A stretch of DNA of 64,000 bases from an uncultured Carboxylicivirga sp. (lineage in GTDB: Bacteria; Bacteroidota; Bacteroidia; Bacteroidales; Marinilabiliaceae), in contig NZ_OY764327.1 of assembly GCF_963668385.1 (NCBI RefSeq), forward strand, positions 2,232,001 to 2,296,000, read 5' to 3'. The notes under the pieces were generated by a model, which saw nothing but the letters and a program-made list of their open reading frames with translations, was not told the DNA's origin and did no database searches. The number at the start of each line of letters is the position of its first letter. The stretch's first letter is position 1. This document shows positions 7,250 through 16,383 of the stretch, piece by piece. A program made the position numbers and the translations under genes.

Positions 7250-9361
7250 TCAGATATTATTACTGATATAAGTTTTAAATAATTTGGATATTGATTTTTC
7301 TTCACCTAAAATGGTAAGAATATCATTCTCTTGTAAAATGGTTGATCCATTGGGAGCAAATGTTTTGTTATCTCTTTCTATCAAGGCTACCAATACATCT
7401 TTGGGTAATTGTACTTCTTTTAACTGAAGCCCAATCATTTTTGCTTGAGCTGTTTCATTCAATAGCTTAATACTAATAAAACGTTCGTTTTGAAGCATGT
7501 ATTCCTTCATCTCTCGGTGACTATCCATGCTAATTATTTTCTGCACAAAACCCGGACGTTCCATAATATCAACCAAACGTGATAACATACGTAATTGTTG
7601 TTTTGGATTTTCGTCGGAGTTAATCATAAAGCAACAGATATGAATAGGCGCAAACGCTTCGGGATTTTTTAACGGAGCTATATTATTTATTGCTTCCTGA
7701 CTCACCGCTGCAAACATCGATGGATGCATTACATTTTTTTGCTTTATATGAAATACGAGAACTCCGGGTAAGGCAACTACTGAATCTTCGTCTAATGAAT
7801 GAATAAAACGTTCCCGTATAGCTTTCTTGTTAAGTTGTAGTTCTGTGTCGAAGTAATCGGTGACCTTATCGAGAATACTATCCAGAGTGGTAGGTGTTTT
7901 AATAATGCTAATGCGCGAGTTGATTATTGTTTCGTCAAATGGATCACCTTCTCTTAATCCTTTTTCTTTTAAAATTGTCATCAATTCATTTTCCAGTTCA
8001 TCGTATTGATATTGACCAAGCAGGGCAAACCAATGAAAGATGGCACCTTCGCGTTTTACTTTACCTCTCGAATGAAAATGATACCACAGAACGGCTAGTA
8101 ATATAATGCCGGCAGTAAAAAGTATTGGCATCCAACCTAAGTACACAATTAATAGAAAGGATATGATGATACCTATAATCTGCATTAACGGATAAAGAGG
8201 AGAGGTATAGCCAGGATCGTATGATTCGATTTTACTGTTTCGGAAAACAATTACCGAAAAGTTGATAAATATAAATATAAGTAGTTGAAAGGTACTGGCC
8301 AGTTTTACAATACCTTCTTCGGATAATAACAGTATGAATAGGATTATAAACACAGTGGTGAATAAAATGGCAACCGCGGGAGTTCCTTTTCCCCAGATGT
8401 TAGATAAAACGGCCGGAAGTAATTTATCGCGGCCCATAGCAAACGGATAACGTGAAGCAGATAATAGTCCTGCATTACCGGTAGACGCAAAAGCGGCTAG
8501 TGCAGCAATCGACATTAAAATAACTCCGGAGTTTTCGGGTAGCCAGTTAAATAGTCTAGAGGCCGCAACCGCCGCAGGAGCCATTTCATCGGCAAAAGTT
8601 GCTGGATCAATTACTGCCACCATTATAAAAACACCAACTCCATATATTAATCCTGTAACAAGTAATGATAATACCATTCCCAGAGGAATGTTGCGTTCGG
8701 GATTTTTAATTTCTTCGGCTACACTGGCTATCTGTGTTAGTCCCAGATATGAAACAAATACAAAGCCAGCAGATGTAAATAGCCCGCCAAGTCCATCAGA
8801 TAGAAATGGAGTAAACTGTTTATTTAAGGTAGCTTCGCTCAATACAGGATTTACAAACAAGGAATAAAGACCATCCACAATAAATGAAACCAGTATCACT
8901 AAAAGAAAAACAACAAATATATTCTGAAAGGCTGAAGTTTTTTTAGCTCCAATCAAATTTAATCCCATAAAGAATAGTGTGGCTACAATGGCAACAACTT
9001 TTGTGGGAACATCCCAAAATAAAGCAGCGTAGGCTCCAATACCAATAATAGCAAAGGCTGTTTTTAGCATTAGAGCAAAGTAAGTTCCCAATCCTCCTAT
9101 TGTGCCGAATAATGGACCTAGACTACGATCGAGAAAAAAATATGCTCCGCCTGATCGTGGCAGTGCTGTGGATATTTCGGCAATGCTGAACATGGTTGGC
9201 AAGATTAATACGCCGGCAAGCATATAGGCGATAAATACCGATGCACCTGTGTAATGCGATGCAATACCCGGAAGTAAAAAGAATCCAGAACTGAACATGG
9301 CTCCGGTACTGATGGCAAATACATCAAATAAACCCAGTTCTTTTTTTAGTCTCTTACTCAT
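7250..9361 (-). CDS. APC-family permease with EIIA-like and TrkA-C domains
   Basis: A 703-residue inner-membrane transporter. Residues 1-430 are a 12-helix APC (amino acid/polyamine/organocation) permease, opening with GLFDVFAISTGAMFSSGFF and including SGGAYFF in the third helix region. About 470-620 resemble a PTS EIIA type-2 (PtsN-like) domain, e.g. NPKQQLRMLSRLVDIM. About 640-700 are a TrkA-C (RCK-C) domain with GLQLKEVQLPKDVLV and NDILTILG. In EIIA proteins the phosphorylated His sits in a V-A-I-P-H motif; here the equivalent is VALPG (Gly533), so phosphotransfer is unlikely and the domain is probably a ligand or partner sensor. The TrkA-C domain suggests gating by a small ligand. The substrate cannot be told from sequence. 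Confidence 0.85.
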   Translation of the reverse strand: MSKRLKKELGLFDVFAISTGAMFSSGFFLLPGIASHYTGASVFIAYMLAGVLILPTMFSIAEISTALPRSGGAYFFLDRSLGPLFGTIGGLGTYFALMLKTAFAIIGIGAYAALFWDVPTKVVAIVATLFFMGLNLIGAKKTSAFQNIFVVFLLVILVSFIVDGLYSLFVNPVLSEATLNKQFTPFLSDGLGGLFTSAGFVFVSYLGLTQIASVAEEIKNPERNIPLGMVLSLLVTGLIYGVGVFIMVAVIDPATFADEMAPAAVAASRLFNWLPENSGVILMSIAALAAFASTGNAGLLSASRYPFAMGRDKLLPAVLSNIWGKGTPAVAILFTTVFIILFILLLSEEGIVKLASTFQLLIFIFINFSVIVFRNSKIESYDPGYTSPLYPLMQIIGIIISFLLIVYLGWMPILFTAGIILLAVLWYHFHSRGKVKREGAIFHWFALLGQYQYDELENELMTILKEKGLREGDPFDETIINSRISIIKTPTTLDSILDKVTDYFDTELQLNKKAIRERFIHSLDEDSVVALPGVLVFHIKQKNVMHPSMFAAVSQEAINNIAPLKNPEAFAPIHICCFMINSDENPKQQLRMLSRLVDIMERPGFVQKIISMDSHREMKEYMLQNERFISIKLLNETAQAKMIGLQLKEVQLPKDVLVALIERDNKTFAPNGSTILQENDILTILGEEKSISKLFKTYISNNI

Positions 9362-9450
9362 AAGCGTAAATTAACTTGTGTCTGTAATGCTATTGATACC
9401 TGTTGTTTAAAAACAATCAAAAGGTAATTTGTGTTTTGGTTGATGAATAC

Positions 9451-9483
9451 AAAAAAGGCTGATTTCAGAAGAAACCAGCCTTT
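9451..9483 (-). terminator. intrinsic terminator
   Basis: On the minus strand AAAGGCTG and CAGCCTTT form the stem, ending in a T-run of six. It lies just beyond the stop of the S9 peptidase gene. Confidence 0.85.
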
Positions 9484-9503
9484 GCAATTCAGACCTTATT
9501 TAA

Positions 9504-12014
9504 TCACAAATTCTTGTCAGGGTATAATTCGTTCCATTGGGCAGGTTGATCTTTTAACATTTTATCAAACCACGAAATAATAGTATTGTGCCATTGAATA
9601 CGTTTGTCGTAATCAAGAATGTGGTGATCTTCACCATCAATCAATATCATTTCAACATTCTTATCTAAAATTTTAAGTGCTGCGTAGTATTGTAAGCTTT
9701 CTCCAACAGGAACATTTGTATCAGCTGTACCATGAAGCAGTAATATCGAATTCTGGAATTTGTCGGCATTGAAAAGAGGACTGTTATCCACATAAATATC
9801 ACGACGATTCCATGGGTAACTGTTTTTGGTAGCTCCGGCACTGTACGAATATCCCCAATATCCTTCTCCCCAGTAACTGCTTATGTCACTGATTCCGGCA
9901 TGAGCAATAGCTGTTTTGAAAATATCGGTACGTGTTTGAAGCATCATTGTGGTAAAGCCTCCATACGAAGCGCCAATACAGCCCACATTATTAGCATCTG
10001 CTGTAGGATGATCTTTCAGAAACTTTTTGGTTCCGTCGATGATGTCATCAATCGCATCGGTTCCCCATCCGTTTACATGTAAAGCCGAAAAACTTTGGCC
10101 AAAACCTGTTGCACCACTTGGTTGAAGTACATACACCATGTAGCCATTGGCTGCCCATATGTTTTTAGGATAGCGGCCACCAAAACTTCGTGATGTAGGC
10201 GATGTTCCTCCATAGTAATATACAATTAGTGGATATTTTTTTGCAGGATCGTAGTTTATTGGATAATATACTGTTCCGGTGATGTTGGTTCCGTTCTTAT
10301 TTTCAAAATCCCAGCGTTCGGTTTTACCCAATGTTATTTCGCTGAACTTTTCAGCTTTTGGAAAAGCTATTTGTTTCGAGTCACCTTTTTTAAGGTTGAT
10401 AGTAAATAGTTTTTCTGGAGTTGTAATGCTGGTGCCGTTAAAAACTGCCATTGTTCCTTTTTTAGCAAAGTCGATTTGGCTAATTACTTCAACCGGAGTG
10501 GTAATTGTTTTAAAGGTTTTGGTTTTGATGTTGTATTGATACAATTGAACCAAATCTTTGTTGCTGGCAGTGAAATAAACTTCATTAGCCGATTTCCAGA
10601 TAGCAGAGCCAACCGAAGGATCGAATTTCTTGGTGATCGGATCAGCTTTCTTTGTTATTAAATCATAAATGTAAAGTTGTCCATCGTATGAGTTGGGTTG
10701 ATGATCGTTTTGTACATCCACGCCTAATTCACCAAAAGTTTCGGGCGATCCACTTACTAGTAATTGGCTTCCGTCGGGCGAGTACTGACATCGGCCGCTG
10801 TATAGTTTATCTTTCCAAATGGTATCTAATTGCATTGTTTGCATATTCATTTCAAACAATGTTTGTTTCGAAAAAGGTACCACAGTGTAATCCATTTTAC
10901 TTGACGAGAATAAAATGCTTGAACCATCTGGTTTAATGTCGTGTAAATTAGTTGATAAATAACCTGTTGTCAGAGGTTGAATAGTTCCGCTTTTCAAGCT
11001 TAATTTATACAGAAAGCTTCGGGTGCGGAAATAGGGTAAGCGATCGTCGTTTCCAAAAATACGTTTGTGATGTCCAACCTTATCGGCTTCTTTAATGCGG
11101 CTGAAGATAACATAGTCTTCAGTGGGCGACCAGGTAATTCTGCCTAAATCTTCGATGCCTTTTGCAACGACAGTCTCAATTTTGTTAGTAACATCTAACA
11201 GGCAGATGCTGGAATAATCACCTTCTTTTCTAATGTATGATATTTTATCGCTGTTGGGTAGCCATTGAGCCAAAGATAAGCCTGCTGTTGGGTAGGAGTA
11301 AAGATTTTTTCCTGCAGCAATATCGTAGATTTGCATGCTGCTTTGTCTTTTCCCTGAGCCTGCAATTACATTACCTTCTGAAATAATCAGATATTTACCT
11401 GATGGCGATATTTTTGCACTTTGAATATACTCTCCGTCTAAAACATCATTAATGCTAATTTCGCGCTGTTTGTTGGTTGACCAACTTAGTTGAGTGTTGT
11501 CACTTTTTGTTGATACCGAAGCGGCGAACTTTAAATTTTTATCAGTACTTAAAACTTTAATTAAAACCTGATGCTTACCATTTGTTAATGTAGCTTCTGT
11601 TTTAATGGTTTCATCTGATGTTTTCGAATGAGTTTTAATTTTTTTACCATCCAGATAAATCTCATAAAGTCCATTACTTGATATGTTAATGGAAGCTTTT
11701 GTGTATTGATTCGAACTAACAAAACCTTCGAGCCATACCAACTGATTCTCTTTATTTATTGAGGTAAGAGTGCTATCTGTATTAATTGTTGTTGATTTCC
11801 ACGCATTCAACTTTATCGCTTCAACCGATTCGGCATTTTTTAAAACATCAGCAATATCGAATGGTTTATTGTCAACTGAGTTTTGATTGTCAAATGCAGG
11901 TATATACATTTGAGTGATATCCGAAATGTTCCATTGCTTGCAATCTACACTTTTTTGTGCCGAAGCTATCGATGTTATAAGGGGTAGGATAAAAAGAAAT
12001 ACTGTTTTTTTCAT
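9504..12014 (-). CDS. S9 family (DPP-like) peptidase
   Basis: An 836-residue exported serine peptidase of the prolyl oligopeptidase/DPP family. Residues 1-19 are a signal peptide. About 60-170 is a beta-sandwich insertion (LDGKKIKTHSK region) like a PA14 or binding domain, not usual in the core family. About 180-560 is a beta-propeller. About 600-830 is the alpha/beta-hydrolase domain. The catalytic triad is visible as Ser683 in GASYGGF, Asp765 in HGTADTNVP and His797 or 798 in GEDHHI. Such enzymes clip dipeptides or small peptides in the periplasm or on the cell surface and support peptide feeding. A TATATTTG -7 element lies 31 bp ahead of the chosen start. Confidence 0.9.
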   Translation of the reverse strand: MKKTVFLFILPLITSIASAQKSVDCKQWNISDITQMYIPAFDNQNSVDNKPFDIADVLKNAESVEAIKLNAWKSTTINTDSTLTSINKENQLVWLEGFVSSNQYTKASINISSNGLYEIYLDGKKIKTHSKTSDETIKTEATLTNGKHQVLIKVLSTDKNLKFAASVSTKSDNTQLSWSTNKQREISINDVLDGEYIQSAKISPSGKYLIISEGNVIAGSGKRQSSMQIYDIAAGKNLYSYPTAGLSLAQWLPNSDKISYIRKEGDYSSICLLDVTNKIETVVAKGIEDLGRITWSPTEDYVIFSRIKEADKVGHHKRIFGNDDRLPYFRTRSFLYKLSLKSGTIQPLTTGYLSTNLHDIKPDGSSILFSSSKMDYTVVPFSKQTLFEMNMQTMQLDTIWKDKLYSGRCQYSPDGSQLLVSGSPETFGELGVDVQNDHQPNSYDGQLYIYDLITKKADPITKKFDPSVGSAIWKSANEVYFTASNKDLVQLYQYNIKTKTFKTITTPVEVISQIDFAKKGTMAVFNGTSITTPEKLFTINLKKGDSKQIAFPKAEKFSEITLGKTERWDFENKNGTNITGTVYYPINYDPAKKYPLIVYYYGGTSPTSRSFGGRYPKNIWAANGYMVYVLQPSGATGFGQSFSALHVNGWGTDAIDDIIDGTKKFLKDHPTADANNVGCIGASYGGFTTMMLQTRTDIFKTAIAHAGISDISSYWGEGYWGYSYSAGATKNSYPWNRRDIYVDNSPLFNADKFQNSILLLHGTADTNVPVGESLQYYAALKILDKNVEMILIDGEDHHILDYDKRIQWHNTIISWFDKMLKDQPAQWNELYPDKNL

Positions 12015-12044
12015 GTTAGCATACTTATTCAGTGTGTTTAACTA

Positions 12045-12052
12045 CAAATATA
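12045..12052 (-). promoter_or_regulatory. -7 element of S9 peptidase promoter
   Basis: Read on the minus strand this is TATATTTG, an exact match to the Bacteroidetes -7 consensus TAnnTTTG. It sits 31 bp before the peptidase start codon. No good -33 TTTG is found at the expected spacing. Confidence 0.5.
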
Positions 12053-12183
12053 ATTGATTTAATGGCGGCAAGGTATGATAAAATGCAGGGTTGTAATATA
12101 ATTATCTTTCTGGAGGGACGGTAGAAGCATGCATTGTTAATAAAAAGTTTAGATGGATTGTCTTTTAATGATTACTTATGAAT

Positions 12184-12191
12184 TATTTTTG
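12184..12191 (+). promoter_or_regulatory. -7 element of beta-barrel gene promoter
   Basis: TATTTTTG matches TAnnTTTG and lies 31 bp before the ATG at 12222. It falls inside the longer open frame from 12153, which argues that translation starts at 12222 and not upstream. Confidence 0.5.
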
Positions 12192-12221
12192 CAAATTCAT
12201 AAAAACTCTAACATATTTAAA

Positions 12222-12722
12222 ATGAAAAGAAACTTAATTATTTTAATCTGCCTGATTTTTACTTCAGGGGTATTTGCGCAATCTTTCGATACTTCAAAAC
12301 TAAGAGGGGGTGTAGGGCTGGTTTATGCAAGCGATATCAATAACATAGGTATTACTTTTAACGGTGTATATTCTTTTACCGATCAATGGGAAGGAGCAGT
12401 TGGTTTTACCCATATTTTTAAAAAAGATAATGTTCGATATAATGTATTGGATTTTGATGCGCATTATGTTTTTTATAACGAAAACGAGAGCTTTAGTTTA
12501 TATGGATTAGCTGGTTTAGGTATTACTTTTTGGAAAGTTGAAGGTGGAAATTATTGGGGAGTACCTATTCCTGATGTAACAGGCAGTGATGTTGGTTTGA
12601 ATTTAGGTGTAGGAGGTAATTATGCTTTAACAGATCGATTAAATTTAGCACCTGAAATTCGCTTTACTATAATGGATGGTTCTTATGCTCGTTTGGGAGC
12701 AACAATCCAATATCGATTCTAG
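12222..12722 (+). CDS. small outer-membrane beta-barrel protein
   Basis: A 166-residue protein from the ATG at 12222. The frame is open from 12153, but the upstream part precedes the signal peptide and overlaps the likely promoter. Residues 1-20 are a signal peptide (MKRNLIILICL...VFAQ). The mature part alternates aromatic and polar residues in short strands (VGFTHIFKK, YGLAGLGITFWK, LGVGGNYALTDRLNL) and ends with an aromatic residue, ATIQYRF, the outer-membrane assembly signal. It fits the eight-stranded outer-membrane beta-barrel (OmpW/OmpA-like) families. It may be structural or a narrow pore; the exact role is unknown. A promoter precedes it and a terminator follows, so it is monocistronic. 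Confidence 0.8.
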   Translation: MKRNLIILICLIFTSGVFAQSFDTSKLRGGVGLVYASDINNIGITFNGVYSFTDQWEGAVGFTHIFKKDNVRYNVLDFDAHYVFYNENESFSLYGLAGLGITFWKVEGGNYWGVPIPDVTGSDVGLNLGVGGNYALTDRLNLAPEIRFTIMDGSYARLGATIQYRF

Positions 12723-12743
12723 ATATAATAATCAGTACTTTAG

Positions 12744-12776
12744 AAGGCATCTGTTTTTTAGCAGGTGCCTTTTTTG
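12744..12776 (+). terminator. intrinsic terminator
   Basis: AAGGCATCTG pairs with CAGGTGCCTT (one G-U) and is followed by a T-run. Confidence 0.85.
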
Positions 12777-12970
12777 TTATTAATTTCTGTATCTAATGTT
12801 GCTTGGATCTATTGTTAATAAGTTGTATTAAGGTGGTAATATGTAGATTATCAATTAAAAAAGTAATGAGGTTTAAGTTGGATACTTATATTATAAATAT
12901 AGTGTATGAGGTTACAGTCTGTCTCATTCCTTTTATCTTTGATGTATAATGTCAATCTAAACTTACAGTT

Positions 12971-14902
12971 GTGAAAAAAATATTTCTTCTTATCGCATTG
13001 TCGATATTTATTACTTCAATGCAAGCTCAGCTTAAGCTTCCTAATTTTTTTAGCGATCATATGGTCCTTCAGCGAAACAAGCCTATTTCGGTTTGGGGAT
13101 GGGGTGATAAAGGATCGGTTGTTACCATCGAAATAAATGGTTCAACAGTTAATACTACAGTTGGTGAAAATGGTAAATGGTTTGCTTATGTACCGTCTAT
13201 TAAAGCAGGAGGGCCATTTGAATTGAAAATATCAGAGACTCATTCTGATCCTATTATTTATACTGATGTAATGATTGGTGATGTTTGGTTTGCTTCTGGC
13301 CAGTCAAATATGGAGTGGCAGGTCCAACAGGCAGATGGTGCTGATAAAGAAATTCCAAATGCTTTAAATAACAACATTCGCTTATGTCAGATACCTCACG
13401 CGGTTAGTTTAAAACCTTTAGATAATACGCTGGAAGCAAATTGGAAAATTTGTGACTCAACCAGTGTAAAAGAGTTTTCGGCTGTAGCTTATTATTTCGC
13501 TAAAAATATTCAGCCTGAAATTGGTGTTACAGTTGGATTGATTCAAAGTTCGTGGGGAGGAACTCCGGTTGAAGCATGGACAAGTACAGATATGTTGCAA
13601 TCAATTGCCTTTGGTCGAAAATTGGTTGCAAAGGCAGATACAATTACTTATGCTGATTTGCAAAAGGATACTGTGGATTTAGATACTTTTTGGGATATTG
13701 TGTATAATCCTTCAAATAAAATTGATTCTATTATTGCAAATCCTGCTTATGATGATACAGACTGGAGAGAAGTTGCTATTCCTGGTGTTATGAAAGATTG
13801 GGAGCCTGATTTTTATGAAGGCATGATTTGGCTTCGTAAAAAGGTTGAACTGAAAAAGGCTTATGCTGAAAAGGATCTAACTATTAATTTAGGGCATCCC
13901 GAAATGAATTATTCTTTGTATTTCAATGGTGTTGAAGTTTGTAAAAATCAATGGAATGCTAATTTAAAACATACCTATACTATTCCTGCCAGTTTGGTTA
14001 AAAAAGGCGATAATGTGATCGCAATTCGTGTTGCTGCTCTCTGGGGTGGTGGCGGCTTGAATGCTCCGGGAGATGATATTTATTTAACTAATGATAAAAA
14101 GAAAATTAGTCTGGTTGGAAATTGGATGTATAAAAAGGATTTAGAACAACGAATACCTAAGATACAATACTATCAGACTTATGCATCTTTTCTTAACAAT
14201 GCTATGATACATCCTGTACAGCCTTATAGTGTGAAAGGTTTTTTATGGTATCAGGGAGAGCATAACGAAGGAGAGGCTTATATGTATCGTAAGATGTTAC
14301 CTTTAATGATTAATGATTGGCGGATTAAGTGGAAACAAGGAAATCTTCCTTTTGTATTGGTTCAGTTGCCTAATTATATGAAAGTTGATGATGAACCGGC
14401 TGATGGGAAATGGGCTGTTTTACGTGAGTCGCAGACTGAAGTCTTAAATTTACCCAATACATATTTAACTTGTATTATCGATTGTGGTACAGGTGATAAT
14501 ATACATCCTACTAATAAGACAGTAGTTGGAGAGCGATTAGCAAAAGTTGTTGTTGATAATGTATACGGAAAAGATATTGTTTCGTCAGGTCCTGTAATGG
14601 ATTCATTTTCGATAGATGGGAATAAGATTGTTGTCGATTATAAAGGGACTGATGATTTGAAAATTAAAGGAGAAGGTGAATTGAAAGGTTTTGCTATTGC
14701 AGGTGAGGATCAGCAGTTTTATTGGGCTAATGCTACTATAAAAGGTAATCAGGTTGTTCTTACTTCTGATCAAGTTGGTAAGCCGGTAGCAGTGCGTTAT
14801 GCATGGGGAAATAATCCTATCTGTAATTTGGTAAATTCGGATGATTTGCCTGCATTACCATTCCGCACAGATAATTGGAAGGTAATAACTCAACCAAAAT
14901 AG
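12971..14902 (+). CDS. sialate O-acetylesterase
   Basis: A 643-residue exported SGNH-type esterase that removes O-acetyl groups from sialic acid or other sugars. The start is GTG, followed by a signal peptide (residues 1-20, SMQAQ). Ser112 in FASGQSNMEW is the nucleophile, and the C-terminal DNIHPTNK supplies the catalytic Asp/His pair. WGGTPVEAW and WYQGEHNEGEA are family blocks. About residues 235-390 form an inserted beta-sandwich (galactose-binding-like, NYSLYFNGVEV) between the two halves of the esterase, as in other Bacteroidetes members. It acts in the periplasm or at the surface in glycan use. No sialidase or SusC/D partner is beside it. Confidence 0.9.
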   Translation: MKKIFLLIALSIFITSMQAQLKLPNFFSDHMVLQRNKPISVWGWGDKGSVVTIEINGSTVNTTVGENGKWFAYVPSIKAGGPFELKISETHSDPIIYTDVMIGDVWFASGQSNMEWQVQQADGADKEIPNALNNNIRLCQIPHAVSLKPLDNTLEANWKICDSTSVKEFSAVAYYFAKNIQPEIGVTVGLIQSSWGGTPVEAWTSTDMLQSIAFGRKLVAKADTITYADLQKDTVDLDTFWDIVYNPSNKIDSIIANPAYDDTDWREVAIPGVMKDWEPDFYEGMIWLRKKVELKKAYAEKDLTINLGHPEMNYSLYFNGVEVCKNQWNANLKHTYTIPASLVKKGDNVIAIRVAALWGGGGLNAPGDDIYLTNDKKKISLVGNWMYKKDLEQRIPKIQYYQTYASFLNNAMIHPVQPYSVKGFLWYQGEHNEGEAYMYRKMLPLMINDWRIKWKQGNLPFVLVQLPNYMKVDDEPADGKWAVLRESQTEVLNLPNTYLTCIIDCGTGDNIHPTNKTVVGERLAKVVVDNVYGKDIVSSGPVMDSFSIDGNKIVVDYKGTDDLKIKGEGELKGFAIAGEDQQFYWANATIKGNQVVLTSDQVGKPVAVRYAWGNNPICNLVNSDDLPALPFRTDNWKVITQPK

Positions 14903-14909
14903 AAAAAGT

Positions 14910-14946
14910 AAGCAGTGCTTCATAATAAATGTAGCACTGCTTATTT
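14910..14946. terminator. bidirectional terminator
   Basis: A perfect 10-bp stem (AAGCAGTGCT / AGCACTGCTT) lies between the convergent esterase and DUF302 genes, with T-rich flank on the plus side and A-rich flank on the other. Confidence 0.8.
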
Positions 14947-14962
14947 TATCCCAGTCATACAT

Positions 14963-15424
14963 TTATAGAGTTTCTATAGCCGCTTTAAAACTTTTGGTTA
15001 CTTTTTCTGCTGCAGGAATAAGTTCCGGATTTCCCAATGTACCCATAACTATAGTAGGGTCAATCATTACAACTTCTGTTGTTTGTTCATCTATGTATTT
15101 AATTAGCACTTTGCAAGGGAGAAATAATCCAATATTTTCTTCAGCCTGAATCGTTTCATATGCCAATTGGGGGTTGCACGCTCCCAGTAATCTATAGGGT
15201 TTAGCATTGGAATCGACTCCTTTTTCAATAAACTTTTGATGTAAATCTAGTTCGGTAACAATACCAAATTTTTCATCTGCTAGCGCTTTTTTTACTTTTA
15301 TTGTAGCTTCTTCAAAGCTTATTTTTAGGGTTTTGCTAAAATAATATTTGTCCATCTCCTGACTGTTTAAATTAGAAACTATAAATGTGAGAACGATTAG
15401 CAATAAGGTTATTATCTTTTTCAT
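14963..15424 (-). CDS. exported DUF302 protein
   Basis: A 153-residue protein with a signal peptide (residues 1-21, MKKIITLLLIVL...) and a DUF302 domain: a single small alpha/beta fold with SFEEATIKVKKAL, FGIVTELDLHQKF and YRLLGACNPQLAYE. The ACNP segment with its cysteine is well kept in this family. The molecular function is unknown, although members are often found near redox or respiratory genes. Here its upstream neighbour is the tRNA/GIY-YIG array, which says nothing of its role. It is probably periplasmic. It converges on the esterase gene and shares its terminator. Confidence 0.85.
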   Translation of the reverse strand: MKKIITLLLIVLTFIVSNLNSQEMDKYYFSKTLKISFEEATIKVKKALADEKFGIVTELDLHQKFIEKGVDSNAKPYRLLGACNPQLAYETIQAEENIGLFLPCKVLIKYIDEQTTEVVMIDPTIVMGTLGNPELIPAAEKVTKSFKAAIETL

Positions 15425-15503
15425 AATAGAATTGCTTTAGTTACTGTCTTTAAACAATCAAAAAGAACATATGTTTAAATCTATATATGATTGAGGCGTA
15501 TAT

Positions 15504-15537
15504 AAAAAAAGCCTCGAAGAAAAATCTCCAAGGCTTT
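15504..15537 (-). terminator. tRNA-type terminator copy A
   Basis: Read on the minus strand, AAGCCTTGGAG... folds on ...CTTCGAGGCTT and ends in a T-run. It is a copy of the terminator that follows the intact tRNA-fMet genes, here behind displaced tRNA fragment A. Confidence 0.8.
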
Positions 15538-15541
15538 GTAG

Positions 15542-15589
15542 TAGCGGGGGCCCGACTCGAACGGACGTCCGCCTTGGGCGGATATGAGC
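15542..15589 (-). pseudogene. displaced tRNA-fMet 3' fragment A
   Basis: The part at 15542-15567 repeats the last 26 nt of the intact tRNA-fMet genes (T arm, acceptor strand, discriminator). The eight bases GGCTCATA or a close variant of the anticodon loop lie at the other end. Between them is a 15-nt perfect hairpin (TCCGCC-CAA-GGCGGA on the minus strand, 15568-15582) absent from the real tRNA. There is no 5' half, so it cannot make a tRNA. Confidence 0.85.
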
Positions 15590-15830
15590 TTAGCTGTATC
15601 TTTCGCGGATCAACCACCAAATCTCTTTTCTTGATTTAGCATTCTTCAGCTATTTTTCTCTTAGTAATGCTTCAGATTTTGATTAAAATTTTTCGGGAAA
15701 TAAGAATTTACCAATGCCTGTATTTAATTGTATAACCTTTCGTGGCTAGTTTATTATTAGAAAGTAGTTGTTCGAAATTGGAAGAAGATCTGATGTGAAA
15801 TTTTGGATTTAGGAGAGTATAATACGTAAG
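15590..15830 (-). pseudogene. decayed GIY-YIG nuclease unit A
   Basis: Aligned with the intact copies at 16893-17147 and 17280-17534, this is the same gene with in-frame TAA and TAG codons: one replaces an early Lys codon of the ENFKSKSEA segment, the other the Gln of REKQLK. The C-terminal coding part (AKSRKEIWWLI...ERYS) is still clear. It is the oldest or most damaged copy of the four. Its stop abuts tRNA fragment A. Confidence 0.8.
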
Positions 15831-15849
15831 TCGTAAATATTAAGGTAAT

Positions 15850-15884
15850 AAAAAAAAGCCTCGAAGAAAAATCTCCAAGACTTT
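15850..15884 (-). terminator. tRNA-type terminator copy B
   Basis: A copy of the tRNA-fMet terminator with one stem change (AAGACTTT for AAGGCTTT), behind tRNA fragment B. Confidence 0.7.
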
Positions 15885-15888
15885 GTAG

Positions 15889-15937
15889 TAGCGGGGGGCC
15901 GACTCGAACGGACGTCCGCCTTGGGCGGATATGAGCC
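15889..15937 (-). pseudogene. displaced tRNA-fMet 3' fragment B
   Basis: The same structure as fragment A: the last 26 nt of tRNA-fMet, the inserted TCCGCC/GGCGGA hairpin, then GGCTCATA. One substitution in the acceptor side (GCGGGGGGCC for GCGGGGGCCC on the plus strand). Its end overlaps the stop codon of nuclease copy B. Confidence 0.85.
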
Positions 15938-16190
15938 TAGCTGTATCTTTCACTGATCAACCACCAAATCTCTTTTCTTGATTTAGCTTGCTTCAGCTGT
16001 TTTTCTCTTATTAATGCTTCTGATTTAGATTTAAAATTTTCTGTAAAAAGAACTTCCCAAGGTCTGTATTTAATTGTATAACCTTTTGTGGCTAATTTAT
16101 TATGAGAGAGTAGTCTTTTTTCAAAATTGGAAGAGAATCCGATGTAAAATTCTTGAAATTGGGAGAGTATAGTACGTAAGTCGTAAATAT
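15937..16190 (-). pseudogene. frameshifted GIY-YIG nuclease unit B
   Basis: Most of the 84-residue GIY-YIG protein is intact (YIGFSSNFEKRLLSHNK to SERYS), but a 1-bp deletion near 16151 relative to the two good copies puts the N-terminal strand out of frame. The open frame then runs backwards through the terminator and the upstream tRNA-fMet, giving an artificial 129-residue ORF from 16326 whose first 60 residues are translated tRNA. I treat it as a pseudogene. Confidence 0.8.
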
Positions 16191-16199
16191 TAAGGTAAT

Positions 16200-16234
16200 A
16201 AAAAAAAGCCTCGAAGAAAAATCTCCAAGGCTTT
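16200..16234 (-). terminator. terminator of tRNA-fMet gene 1
   Basis: On the minus strand AAAGCCTTGGA folds on TTCGAGGCTTT and is followed by a long T-run, four bases after the tRNA 3' end. Confidence 0.85.
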
Positions 16235-16238
16235 GTAG

Positions 16239-16311
<73 letters not shown>

Positions 16312-16351
16312 ATATATCTTAAACAATGTGTTGTCTTTGTTATTGCGGGTG

Positions 16352-16383
16352 CAAATATAGAGGTAATAAAGTTAATGTGCAAA
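16352..16383 (-). promoter_or_regulatory. promoter of tRNA-fMet gene 1
   Basis: On the minus strand TTTG (16380-16383), 20 bases, then TATATTTG (16352-16359): a full match to the Bacteroidetes -33/-7 pattern, giving a leader of about 35 nt before the tRNA. Confidence 0.75.

Noticed and set aside
12153-12221. Longer start of the beta-barrel protein
   Set aside because: It precedes the signal peptide and contains the -7 promoter box.
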